This document shows, in pieces, positions 48,625 through 56,661 of a stretch of DNA of 64,000 nucleotides. Position 1 is the stretch's first letter. Each line of letters starts with the position of its first letter. Source of the stretch: Haliea sp. (GTDB lineage: Bacteria > Pseudomonadota > Gammaproteobacteria > Pseudomonadales > Halieaceae); NCBI GenBank assembly GCA_016704305.1, contig JADJAL010000022.1:36480-100479 (forward strand), given 5' to 3'. The notes under the pieces are model-generated. The model was not told where the DNA came from and made no database searches. It saw only the letters and a program-made list of their open reading frames with translations. Both the position numbers and the translations under genes were made by a program.

Positions 48625-49326
48625 TTATTCCGGACTGGGAGGCTCGCCTACTGAACCCCCAGGAGGTATATCACGCTCAGGTACAACGGTGGGATTTACC
48701 CGCGGTGGGTTCCTGTAGCCTGGCGGCATGACATTGTTCCAACGATCAATATTGTCGGGATCAAGTAGTGAAGCCACCAAAAATACGTTGTCTGCCTCTT
48801 CCGGGCGTACGCTCACGATCAGTGACATAGCGTTGGCTACAGACGAGGAGTCGATGCACAGATGACCGGCGTTGTTAATCATAACGGCTATCACCATCAT
48901 CAGCTCGCCTGGACTCATGGCTTTCAGCTGTTCCGCGATAAAAGCCGCGCGCGCCTCGTCATACTCTGGCTTGGGGGCGGTTCGCTGTGGTGCTTCGTTT
49001 CCGCTGCAACCCTCATCATCGGGCTGTCGATCAGCCGCATCTGGCGATGAGGCTGCGATAGCCTGGACGACTTCATTGACCCTGTTGGCTACTGTAGCGG
49101 GCGTCAGCAGTATCTGTCCGGTAGTCGGGTCTCGCTGCGTGGTTTTTCCGGTGGGTACTACGACAGCGTCCTTCTTGCCGTCCGGGAGTTCCCGCACGAG
49201 CGTGGCCCGGCCGATCATGGCCTCGACATTGACGGTAACGTCGTTGGACTCAATAGCCCACGAGCTGCCAACGCTCGCCATGAACAGGGCGAGCGGAAGG
49301 AGCGCTTTAACGCTTGTTTGCACCAA
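48625..49326 (-). CDS. Secreted protein of unknown function
   Basis: About 233 residues with a signal peptide (cleavage near SSWA-IES). The mature part has no family I recognise. Visible features are two cysteines, a hydrophobic patch MSPGELMMVIAVMINNAGHLC, and a Pro/Arg-rich end PGYRNPPRVNPTVVPERDIPPGG. The start is TTG 49326 or GTG 49323, directly at the FecR stop, so translation is coupled. Its steady place between FecR and the cyclase suggests it joins in the same envelope-sensing path. Confidence 0.7.
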   Translation of the reverse strand: MVQTSVKALLPLALFMASVGSSWAIESNDVTVNVEAMIGRATLVRELPDGKKDAVVVPTGKTTQRDPTTGQILLTPATVANRVNEVVQAIAASSPDAADRQPDDEGCSGNEAPQRTAPKPEYDEARAAFIAEQLKAMSPGELMMVIAVMINNAGHLCIDSSSVANAMSLIVSVRPEEADNVFLVASLLDPDNIDRWNNVMPPGYRNPPRVNPTVVPERDIPPGGSVGEPPSPE

Positions 49327-49767
49327 TTATTCGCCGGGTGGGGAGACGGTTATGCTGATGAATGTGCCGCGGACGCCGATGGTGGAGTTGCCTGCTGTAA
49401 AACTGATGTTGTCAGGATCATCCTTTGCAATACGACCGCTGACGTACCTTAGCGTGCCGGACAAAATATTGACCTTGCTGGTATTTGCGGCCGGCTCCGC
49501 GGGATCGAAGCTGTAATCACTGAGCAGGATTTCTGACCCGCCGTCGAGGTCCAGTACGCTGTTGTCGGACAGTACAATTTTGACGGTGGCGCCAGGGCCG
49601 GTGGTGATTGTGTCTTCGCGTTTCAGCACGGTATCGGCAGTGACCGGTTCGCCGTTGACGCGGACGTCTCCCTCAAAATTGATGATGCGACCATCATCTG
49701 ACCAGGCGGGAGCGCTCGCCAGCAGCACCAGCAACATAAGCACGCGGGGAAGGAGAGAAGTGGCCAT
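49327..49767 (-). CDS. FecR-domain periplasmic protein
   Basis: 146 residues with a signal peptide (MATSLLPRVLMLLVLLASAPAWS) and a FecR domain: FEGDVRVNGEPV, LKREDTITTGPGATVKI, SVLDLDGGSEILLSDYSF, and the closing GNSTIGVRGTFISI. It lacks the N-terminal anti-sigma portion of true FecR. FecR-domain proteins of this kind are often found beside CHASE2 cyclases, as here. It heads the cyclase/SulP operon. The promoter should lie in 49768-49856, where I see no clear box. Confidence 0.85.
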   Translation of the reverse strand: MATSLLPRVLMLLVLLASAPAWSDDGRIINFEGDVRVNGEPVTADTVLKREDTITTGPGATVKIVLSDNSVLDLDGGSEILLSDYSFDPAEPAANTSKVNILSGTLRYVSGRIAKDDPDNISFTAGNSTIGVRGTFISITVSPPGE

Positions 49768-49856
49768 GACTCACACCGTGAAGTGGAGACGCAAAGGAAG
49801 ATACAAATATAGGCTTACTAAATCACCAGCGCAAGCCTGTTTCGGCGTGCGGACGC

Positions 49857-51189
49857 TTATCGGTAAGGCTCTTCTTCCGCTATCGCCACCCAGGCAAAAG
49901 CCATCAACACTATGAACCACAGGCTGTTGGCGGGGATGTGTAAATTAAAATCCGTAAAGCTGTGAATCAGCACGCTGGTGATACCCATCATGCTCGCGAA
50001 TCCCAGGCCCTGCCGGATGCTGGATTTGCACCGACGTTGTGCGAGCAGCGCCTGCCATAAACTCGTCAGAACGGCCGTACCCAGCAGCGCAAATCCGATA
50101 AATCCAAAGCCACTGCCGATTTCAAGATAATCGTTTTCCGGGTGCCGGTAATACAGCGAGTTTGCATTCATGTAACCGCCGTACACGTAGGCCTCGAAAA
50201 AGCTGTCGGCACCGGTGCCCGTCCAGAAATGGTCACGCCACATGGCGATGCTATCCAGCGCCACTTCATCGCGCGTTTCTGCCGCCAGGGAGGTGCCCTG
50301 TAGGCGCTCCACGACTTCGTCCATGCCGAACCAGTTGCCGACAATGTAGATGTCGATCAGCAACAGGCTGACAAAAAACAGCGTCGCATTGCGCGTCACG
50401 CGCCGTTGCAAGACCATACCGGCCAGGCCGCAGACCAACAGGCTGGAGAAGAACGCCACGTTCCCCATGCGGGAGCGGGTCAATACCAGGGCGACAACCA
50501 TAATGGCCAGGTACAGTCGCAGCCTGAATTTGGGACTCAGGACAGTATCGATAGTGCGGCGCAAGAACTCGCGCCAACCTTCCGCCGGGTGTCGATGCAA
50601 CTGTGCGACCAGCATGCCGATGCCGATTGCCAGGTTCATTTCCAGGAATCCGGCGAGGTGATTGCGGTTGATGAAGGTCCCGCTTGCACCTCCGCGCTCG
50701 AAGACCTTATCCAGGAACGGAACCTTGTCCAGGTCGCTCATCATCATGGCACTGGCGAAGAACGCCTGGAACACCGCGCAGCCCACCATCACCTGGGCGA
50801 TGCGCAGTATGCGCGGTCGCGAGTCCACCAGCAGCAGCACCAGTACAAATGCCGCCACCAGCGCTACGCCCAGCAGCAGTGCGAGGCGAGTGGAGTCTGG
50901 CGCCACGCTGATGCCGAAGGCAAGTTGCGCGGCGACCCAGGCTTGCGTTGCGATGAGCGCTGAGAGTGCGGGCCACGCCCGGCGCAGGGCAGTGGTGACG
51001 CGAAGCTGACCCAACAGCATTAGCACCCCCGCACGCCAGGAGCCCGCACAACAACAAAATAGCCAGCAGGATGGTGGACCACTCACGATTACTCGCCAGC
51101 GGAAGGGGCGCCCATATCAGCACGGCGAGCAAATAATAAAACAGTGCGGTATTAGTCCAGTGGTATGGTTTGATGGCAGACGCAGACAT
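49857..51189 (-). CDS. O-antigen ligase/polymerase-like protein (frameshifted)
   Basis: About 444 residues after repair, almost wholly hydrophobic with 11-12 membrane helices and a large periplasmic loop (about 275-340). This loop carries the Wzy_C/WaaL-type features NRNHLAGFLEMNLAI, SRMGNVAFFSSLL and YYRHPENDYLEIGSGFGF; the His in HPENDYLE is the family's conserved residue. It most likely joins or polymerises glycan in the exopolysaccharide locus. The frame is lost in CCCCC 51026-51030 (coding strand G-run); removing one base gives GLLACGVLMLLGQLRV. The start is ATG 51189 (MSASAIKPYHWTN). Confidence 0.83.
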
Positions 51190-51518
51190 CGCGCGAAATG
51201 CACCCTGGCAACAACAGAGTCGCGATGATACAGGGCGAGGGGAAGCAGCGACCACTGGTCCGTGCGAATATTGGACGGATCCCTTGGCAGAAAGTCACGG
51301 TAATGGCACTCTGTGCCTGCAAAATAATTGCGGTAGAATGACCGCGCATCAAGCAATCTACCTGTAGCGCCTTCCGAAACAATAGAAGGCTTTCTCAAGG
51401 CCGGATTGGTGCGCGACAGGTTGGCTTCGATTGTTGGACTGAGAAGTGGCAACGGTTTTGTGCGACATGCACCTGCTTTGCGCGACGTTAATTTTACGAT
51501 GTGAGAAGGACGCCATTG
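51190..51518. other. Divergent intergenic region with repeated GCGCGACA motif
   Basis: This 329-base space separates the ligase gene and the outer-membrane barrel gene. GCGCGACAGGTT occurs at 51411-51422 and again just over the barrel gene's start (51521-51532), with looser copies TGCGACA near 51461 and CGCGACG near 51481. These could be regulator sites. No gene is evident inside it. Confidence 0.4.
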
Positions 51519-52758
51519 ATGCGCGACAGGTTTTTCGATTCGACCGGGGCTGTGCGCTGTAGCTGTTTCTACCATCCTTCTAAGCCATGCAAGTGATTTA
51601 CTGGCGGCGGCGCCGACCCAGGGGCCAGCGGCGATTGATGCTGGCCCTGTAGCGCTCACGCCCACCCTCGGGACAGAAATCAAATACCGCGACAACATCT
51701 ACCTGCAGGAAAGTAACACGGTCGACAGCTGGATTTACCTCGCCCGCCCGGCACTCAATGCGCTCTTGCAGGATCGCAATAATACCTATCAGCTGGATTA
51801 CAAGGGTGAAGCCGCCTGGTATGAGGTCAGTTCCCACAATGACCGCAATGACTATTTCGACAACACGTTTTCGGGAGACGCCCACCTGGAGTTGTCGGAT
51901 CGCTGGATAGCGGAAGGTTACGCCAGTTGGGCCTCGCTGCATGAAGATCGTGGTACCGGCTTGTCGGAGGGCTTTATTGGAACTGTGCTGCCCGAGCCGA
52001 TTGAGTTTGATCAAAGCGATGTGGGTGGTTCCTTGCAATTTGGCACCGATGAAAGTGTCGGCCGCCTGTTGGTGGAAACGGGCTATATGGATCGTACGTA
52101 CACGAATTTCAAGGAACTTACCCGGCCGCGCGACCGCGATGAAACGACGGTGGCCACCACTTTCTTCTTTCCTGTCGCCCCCAAGACAGACGTTCTGGCC
52201 GAGTACACGTTCAAGAATATCCATTACCCGAATCGCTTCGAAGAAGTGCCCATGCTGGATAGCGATGAACAATCACTCCTGGTGGGCGCGCAATGGGAGA
52301 TCAATCCCAACATGACCAGTACCGCCAAAGCGGGTTATGTGGAGAAGAATTTCGACGACTCCGCGCGCAAGGACTGGGACGGTTTGGGGTGGAGCCTGGA
52401 AGTTTGGATGCAGCCCCGGGACCAGGACACCATCCTGGTGTTGAGTACGCAGCACCCCGAGGAGACCACCCTTCAGGGCAACTTCATCAAGCGCGAGGAA
52501 CTGTCGACGACGTGGAGGCACGAGTGGTCTGATCGCGTCTACTCCGAATTGAGCGGACTGATAGGCCAGGATACCTATGAAGAGTCTTTCGATGGCCGGG
52601 AGGACGACATTTTCAAGGTGTCGTTGAAGACCGGTTACGAGTTTCGCCGTTGGATGAATGTGTATGCGGGATACGGCTACGACCGCAGGAATTCAAATGC
52701 GGATGACCTGAGTTACAGGGATTACATTTTCAACGTGGGTGTCGAGTTAAGCCTGTAG
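51519..52758 (+). CDS. Putative beta-barrel outer-membrane protein of exopolysaccharide locus (frameshifted near start)
   Basis: An outer-membrane barrel of the BBP2 / EpsL-like type found in exopolysaccharide loci, about 412 residues. The ATG at 51519 has GAAGGA eight bases upstream. It needs one T removed from TTTTT 51531-51535, and then gives a good signal peptide (FSIRPGLCAVAVSTILLSHA) that runs on into the mature frame PTLGTEIKYRDNIYLQES. Without repair only the part from 51766 is readable. The rest is alternating strands with DSWIYLARPALNA, WEINPNMTSTAKAGY and a closing FNVGVELSL, the usual ending of the family. It may act as an outer-membrane partner for export or surface retention of the polymer. 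Confidence 0.8.
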
Positions 52759-52771
52759 CAACCTGAATGCA

Positions 52772-52802
52772 GGCACGCGACGCCTCCTTGGCGTTGCATG
52801 CC
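52772..52802. terminator. Hairpin between convergent genes
   Basis: Arms 52772-52784 and 52790-52802 pair with one mismatch and one G-T wobble around a 5-base loop. There is no T-run, so it is a weak candidate terminator shared by the barrel gene and the gene at 52811-53503. Confidence 0.4.
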
Positions 52803-52810
52803 CCGGGCGG

Positions 52811-53503
52811 TCAGTCGCCGAAAGGGTCTTCGGGAAGCCCATTGCCGGTATCGTCACTACGGTGACCCCGGCCTTCGCCCTGGCCCCAGCCCTTGGGTAA
52901 CCAATCGCTCTTCCTGTTCTTTCTCTTGGCTTTGTTGCCTTCCTTGCGGGAGGCAACCAACTGCTTGTAGTCCGCAGGTGTGAGCACCCGCCAGGCAAAC
53001 TCGCGCACCGCGCCATTCATCCTGAAGTTATAAACTTGCGGCTCGCCACGCACGACAGCAGGAAAAACGACATCCTCCTGCAGGTCCACGAGTACCATGC
53101 GCTTCATGTTGGTGTTCTCACTTTCCCAAGTCAGGCTGAGATCGCGGGCGGGGTCGTCACTGCGCACTTCGAAGGTCCACTCATCAGCTTTTGCGCGCGC
53201 GGGGGGATGATAGTCGGTGTTGAACGTTTGTTTTTGGCCCGGCCACTCAGGGCGGTAAAAAATCACGCTCAGATAGGTGCCAGCCCAGGTCTGGCTGAGT
53301 TCGGGCAGATCGCGATCATCAAGTCCAGGCAAGGCACCCCGCAATTGACCGAGCGTGTTGTAGGGGTCTTCCAGCTTTTCGGTTTCTGCTTTGAGAATCA
53401 ACCGGACTAGCCATTCGTTCTTTTTCAGCTCTGCGGCGGACAGCGAATGGGTAAAAAGAACCAGTGACGCAATCAATACTGTAAGTGTTGTTTTGAGTTT
53501 CAT
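52811..53503 (-). CDS. Secreted protein of unknown function
   Basis: 230 residues with a signal peptide (MKLKTTLTVLIASLVLFTHSLSA). The mature part has no family I know: a charged helical start (ELKKNEWLVRLILKAETEKLEDPYNT, cut here for length), a beta-rich middle with WTFEVRSDDPARDLSLTWES, and a very basic end KAKRKNRKSDWLPKGWGQGEG. It may be a periplasmic protein of the exopolysaccharide locus. An 8-bp near-tandem repeat (GATTATCA, nearly three times, about 53524-53545) lies just before it and across the stop of the next gene upstream. Confidence 0.7.
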   Translation of the reverse strand: MKLKTTLTVLIASLVLFTHSLSAAELKKNEWLVRLILKAETEKLEDPYNTLGQLRGALPGLDDRDLPELSQTWAGTYLSVIFYRPEWPGQKQTFNTDYHPPARAKADEWTFEVRSDDPARDLSLTWESENTNMKRMVLVDLQEDVVFPAVVRGEPQVYNFRMNGAVREFAWRVLTPADYKQLVASRKEGNKAKRKNRKSDWLPKGWGQGEGRGHRSDDTGNGLPEDPFGD

Positions 53504-53541
53504 GACGGTATTCCGCTATCCCTGATTATCAGATTATCAGA

Positions 53542-54360
53542 TTATGGCTTTGGCACTTTCACCGTTACACCCGTCACATTGTTAAAGAGAGGCGTTAGCA
53601 TCTCCAGCCAGGCGGCCTCTTTCGGAACGAAAGTGGCCTCGGGTGCGTTTAGATCACGGGTGAAATACGTGTTGCCGTTCCAATAGTGGACATTCTTGCT
53701 GACTATTTGCGCGGTGACAGCCAGTGCCGTGGACGCGTTGGGGAAAGTGAAGCCCCCGGCGGTTACGTCAAATCGAAAGTCGGCCCAGCGTACCGTTGTG
53801 TTGTAGGGGTTGGCGAACATGTAGTACCGGCTATTGCCGTCCGTTGCAATCTTGCCGGGAAACTCAAAGTTCGGGCCGGGTGTACTGGTGAAGGTGGAAC
53901 TGAATTGGATCGTCCTCGCTTGCGTCGTGTAAATCCAGAACGAATCCCCAACATTGGCCGGACTGGTCAACGTCAGCTTGACGTAGCAATCGGCCGGGCC
54001 GGAGGAGACTACACACTGGCTGTCATCATACACGCGTTTCCAGACAATCCACGTCACGCCATAGTTGCTCACACCCAGGCTGGGTCCAAAAACGCCAGAC
54101 ACATTCCTTCTGTCCGGACGGACCGGCGGACCCGGACTGCCCGCACTGGGTACACAGGGAATGCCGACCATGCGCCATTGGTTGGCAACCAGATTGATAG
54201 GCGTGCCGCAGGCGGTGGCCTGGGCTGACACCGGGGGCGCTGTCGCCGCGGCGATACAAAACAGTGCGATCGCTGCCAGGGAGGCGCGCAGGCAGTCCAC
54301 CCGGAATGCCTGCGCCACCAGCAGATAAATTTGCTGCGAAATACGGGTGTTGTCTGACAT
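53542..54360 (-). CDS. Secreted protein of unknown function
   Basis: 272 residues from ATG 54360 (MSDNTRISQQIYLLVAQAF), preceded by AAGGA. The signal segment AIALFCIAAATAPPVSAQA is unusually far in (about residues 30-50), leaving a long N-region. The mature part is Ser/Thr/Asn-rich and beta-like, with four cysteines that could form two disulfides (CGTPINL, GIPCVP, SQCVVSS, DCYVKL). The motif NLVANQWRMVGIPC near its start recalls surface proteins with repeated NLxxGWNLVGxP-type modules, but this is a weak likeness. It is followed by the gene at 52811-53503 on the same strand. Confidence 0.68.
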   Translation of the reverse strand: MSDNTRISQQIYLLVAQAFRVDCLRASLAAIALFCIAAATAPPVSAQATACGTPINLVANQWRMVGIPCVPSAGSPGPPVRPDRRNVSGVFGPSLGVSNYGVTWIVWKRVYDDSQCVVSSGPADCYVKLTLTSPANVGDSFWIYTTQARTIQFSSTFTSTPGPNFEFPGKIATDGNSRYYMFANPYNTTVRWADFRFDVTAGGFTFPNASTALAVTAQIVSKNVHYWNGNTYFTRDLNAPEATFVPKEAAWLEMLTPLFNNVTGVTVKVPKP

Positions 54361-54473
54361 GGTATTCACATCCTTAGCGCGCCAATTGCTGGAGTCTGCC
54401 GCCCTGCAGGCCAGGGTTTGTGGGAATTGTTTCGATGAGTAAATGGAGGGCATGGACGTCGACCAATTGCCAG

Positions 54474-54680
54474 TTATTTTGAAGGCGCCGGTGGTTCCGG
54501 TGCTCCACCTGGGGGTGGCGGTGGGCTGCCAAACTGCGCGGATGCCGGTGCGGTGCCAAGCAGAGTCAATGTGGGCGCGATATAGAGCGCCTTGCCCGAG
54601 CGTTTGACGAAATCGCGTCTGCCAATGTCGTTATCAGAACCCGGCTGGCCTTCGCCTGCCAAAGCATCATCAACGGCCAT
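54474..54680 (-). CDS. Small protein with lasso-leader-like YxxPxLxxxG motif and Tat-like start; candidate RiPP precursor
   Basis: 68 residues from ATG 54680; the frame is open back to a TTG at 54764 (96 residues), so the start is uncertain. From the N-terminus: an acidic region (MAVDDALAGEGQPGSDNDIG), then RRDFVKRSGK (residues 21-30), then Y33-I-A-P36-T-L38-T-L-L-G42, which fits the lasso-peptide leader motif YxxPxLxxxG. After that come TAPASAQ and a Pro/Gly-rich tail ending APEPPAPSK. RRDFVK followed by a short hydrophobic segment and ASA-Q also fits a Tat signal peptide, which is the main alternative. It is transcribed divergently from the HPr-kinase-like gene 239 bases away. In lasso clusters such kinases modify precursor peptides; no PqqD-like, protease or cyclase gene is in the window. 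Confidence 0.6.
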   Translation of the reverse strand: MAVDDALAGEGQPGSDNDIGRRDFVKRSGKALYIAPTLTLLGTAPASAQFGSPPPPPGGAPEPPAPSK

Positions 54681-54918
54681 GGTAGTGTCTTTTGTTTCCA
54701 CGAATCCCAACTTTTTTGACCGGGAAGACAGAGTGGATGCTTTCGATACCACATCCGCAGGCAAAGGACTCCCCGGCGTTTTGTCTGATTTTGGACACTC
54801 AGAGTGCCACCAGTAAATTTAATGCTCAAGCTATATTTTGTGCCTGCTTGCCCGAGTGCGCATAATTTCCAGTAATCTGCGGCTACACTGTCGTCAGCAA
54901 AAATCGGAAACGGCCACT

Positions 54919-55944
54919 ATGACCGCCAGCCAGCGAACGCATGCGCCCGATCCATCGCAGGATGCCCTGCGTGAGCCTCCCGTACCTGACACGTACCTGC
55001 TGTTTGGTACGCCGGTTCACAGCAATATACCCTTGCCCGAGTTGCCGAGGTTGCCCGATTACCAGGGAGGTGCGCCCGCTGTGGCTATCAGGCAGATGGC
55101 CGCTGGCCTGGCCAAAGCCGAGGATTTTCACACCTGCCATGAGTGGCGCACGGAGCAGGGGCGGTTGCTATGTCGGTGCCTGCGCCGGGACACTGACTAT
55201 TTATTGTCCTTTCCAGCGCAGGCTGACTTCCACATCGAAGCCGGCGGTATTATCAATTGCCTGCCCGCGCCCGGCGTCGCGCAGGGATTGTTGCGCCACC
55301 TCCTGCTGAACCAGGTGTTGCCGCGATACCTGGCACACACGGGTGAGCAACTGCTGCACGCCAGCGCGGTTACGCTGGCCAATGGCAAAACGGTGGCATT
55401 TCTGGGGGAGTCCGGGTTCGGCAAATCCACGCTGGCGTCCTATTGCCATTTAAACGGCGCGCAATTTATCGATGATGATTGCATCCTCCTGCGCTCTGGC
55501 GAAGGGGGGCTGCGAATAGTCGGCGGTGTGCCGACAGTGCGTTTATACCCGGATTCCCTGCGCGCACTGGGACATAACCCCGCAGGCTTTGCGCCTTATG
55601 CACAGGAGCGCACCGATAAGCTGCAAATGTCGCTGTCTGGGCAGCATACCCACCCGGTGATGCCCCCGATTTTGCATGCCCTGTTTCTGCTCGGCGCGCC
55701 GGGTGACGTGCCTGCCAATGGCGCGGTGACTATCACGCCCGCCGGCGGCCAGGTTGCATTGATGTCGCTGGTGCGCGGCGCCTTCAATTTGAATCCGGCA
55801 GACAAGCACACGCTGCGGCAAATGTTTGAGCAGCGCGCGCAGATACTGGCCGAGGGGTTGCCGGTGTGCCACCTGAATTACCCCAGGTCACACCGTGCGT
55901 TGCCGCAGGTGCTGCAGGCCCTGCTGAACTGGCCGCACGCCTGA
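54919..55944 (+). CDS. HPr-kinase-related P-loop protein
   Basis: 341 residues from ATG 54919 (MTASQRTHAPDPSQDAL). A beta-rich N-terminal half leads to the HPr-kinase-like domain: LLHASAVTLANGKTVAFLGESGFGKSTLASY (cut here for length; P-loop GESGFGKST at about 163-171), followed by AQFIDDDCILLR where the acidic pair is expected. It lacks the full HPrK C-terminus and no HPr gene is near. Relatives are the HprK-related kinases of exopolysaccharide loci and those that tailor some lasso peptides. It stands next to the small YxxPxL protein and ahead of the wza- and wzc-like genes. Confidence 0.8.
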   Translation: MTASQRTHAPDPSQDALREPPVPDTYLLFGTPVHSNIPLPELPRLPDYQGGAPAVAIRQMAAGLAKAEDFHTCHEWRTEQGRLLCRCLRRDTDYLLSFPAQADFHIEAGGIINCLPAPGVAQGLLRHLLLNQVLPRYLAHTGEQLLHASAVTLANGKTVAFLGESGFGKSTLASYCHLNGAQFIDDDCILLRSGEGGLRIVGGVPTVRLYPDSLRALGHNPAGFAPYAQERTDKLQMSLSGQHTHPVMPPILHALFLLGAPGDVPANGAVTITPAGGQVALMSLVRGAFNLNPADKHTLRQMFEQRAQILAEGLPVCHLNYPRSHRALPQVLQALLNWPHA

Positions 55945-56070
55945 CAGAAGCGTCGGCGGACGAGCCACCGGCGCTGGGGTACATTTGCAGATGTGAGCAA
56001 CTGCTTTTAGTATCTGGTAATCTCTGCGCGTTCTGGTCCGGCGTGGCCATGGGAATTAACGGACATTATC

Positions 56071-56628
56071 TTGATCTTTATATTGCGTCGCCACCTGCTG
56101 ATTCTCCTGTTGTTGCTGACTGCGGTAGCCTTGCCGGCGCTGGCTGAGGATTCCGAGGTTGTCGGCTACATGCTCAATACCGGAGACCACGTGCAGGTGA
56201 CGGTGTTCGAGGAGCCGGATCTGAGCATCGACGCGGTACTGGACGACACGGGCGCGATCTCTTTCCCGCTGTTGGGTGAAATTATGGTGCGCGGTCTTAC
56301 ATTGCGTGAGCTGGAGATGTCTATTACCGAGGGTCTGCCTGGTCGCTTTCTGATCAACCCACAGGTGAATGTGTCCATCAAGGAATATCGTCCTTTCTTT
56401 GTGCGCGGAGAAGTTGTCAGCCCGGGCGGATTTCCGTTCAAACCGGGGTTAACGGTGGAGAAGGCAGTATCCATCGCCGGGGGATTCACCTCACGCGCCT
56501 CCAAGAGCAAGTTCTATATCATTTCTGATGACGTAGGCGAAGGCGAGGACGAGAAGGGCAAGCCAGCGCAACTCAATTCGCGCATACGCCCTGGCGACGT
56601 TATCAATATCGAGCAAAGCTTTTTCTGA
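56071..56628 (+). CDS. Polysaccharide export protein (Wza-like)
   Basis: 185 residues with a signal peptide (hydrophobic LLILLLLLTAVALPALA), a Poly_export domain (about 30-105; LNTGDHVQVTVFEEPDLS, GEIMVRGLTLRELE) and one SLBB domain (about 108-180; FFVRGEVVSPGGFPFKPGLTVEKAV, cut here for length). It has no lipobox cysteine, so it is a short, non-lipid Wza-like subunit. The start is TTG 56071, since no ATG is in frame nearby. It is 33 bases before the Wzc-like kinase and co-transcribed with it. Confidence 0.88.
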   Translation: MIFILRRHLLILLLLLTAVALPALAEDSEVVGYMLNTGDHVQVTVFEEPDLSIDAVLDDTGAISFPLLGEIMVRGLTLRELEMSITEGLPGRFLINPQVNVSIKEYRPFFVRGEVVSPGGFPFKPGLTVEKAVSIAGGFTSRASKSKFYIISDDVGEGEDEKGKPAQLNSRIRPGDVINIEQSFF

Positions 56629-56661
56629 CGCTACGCTCCTCCGTCGAGGCAAGGCCACAGT

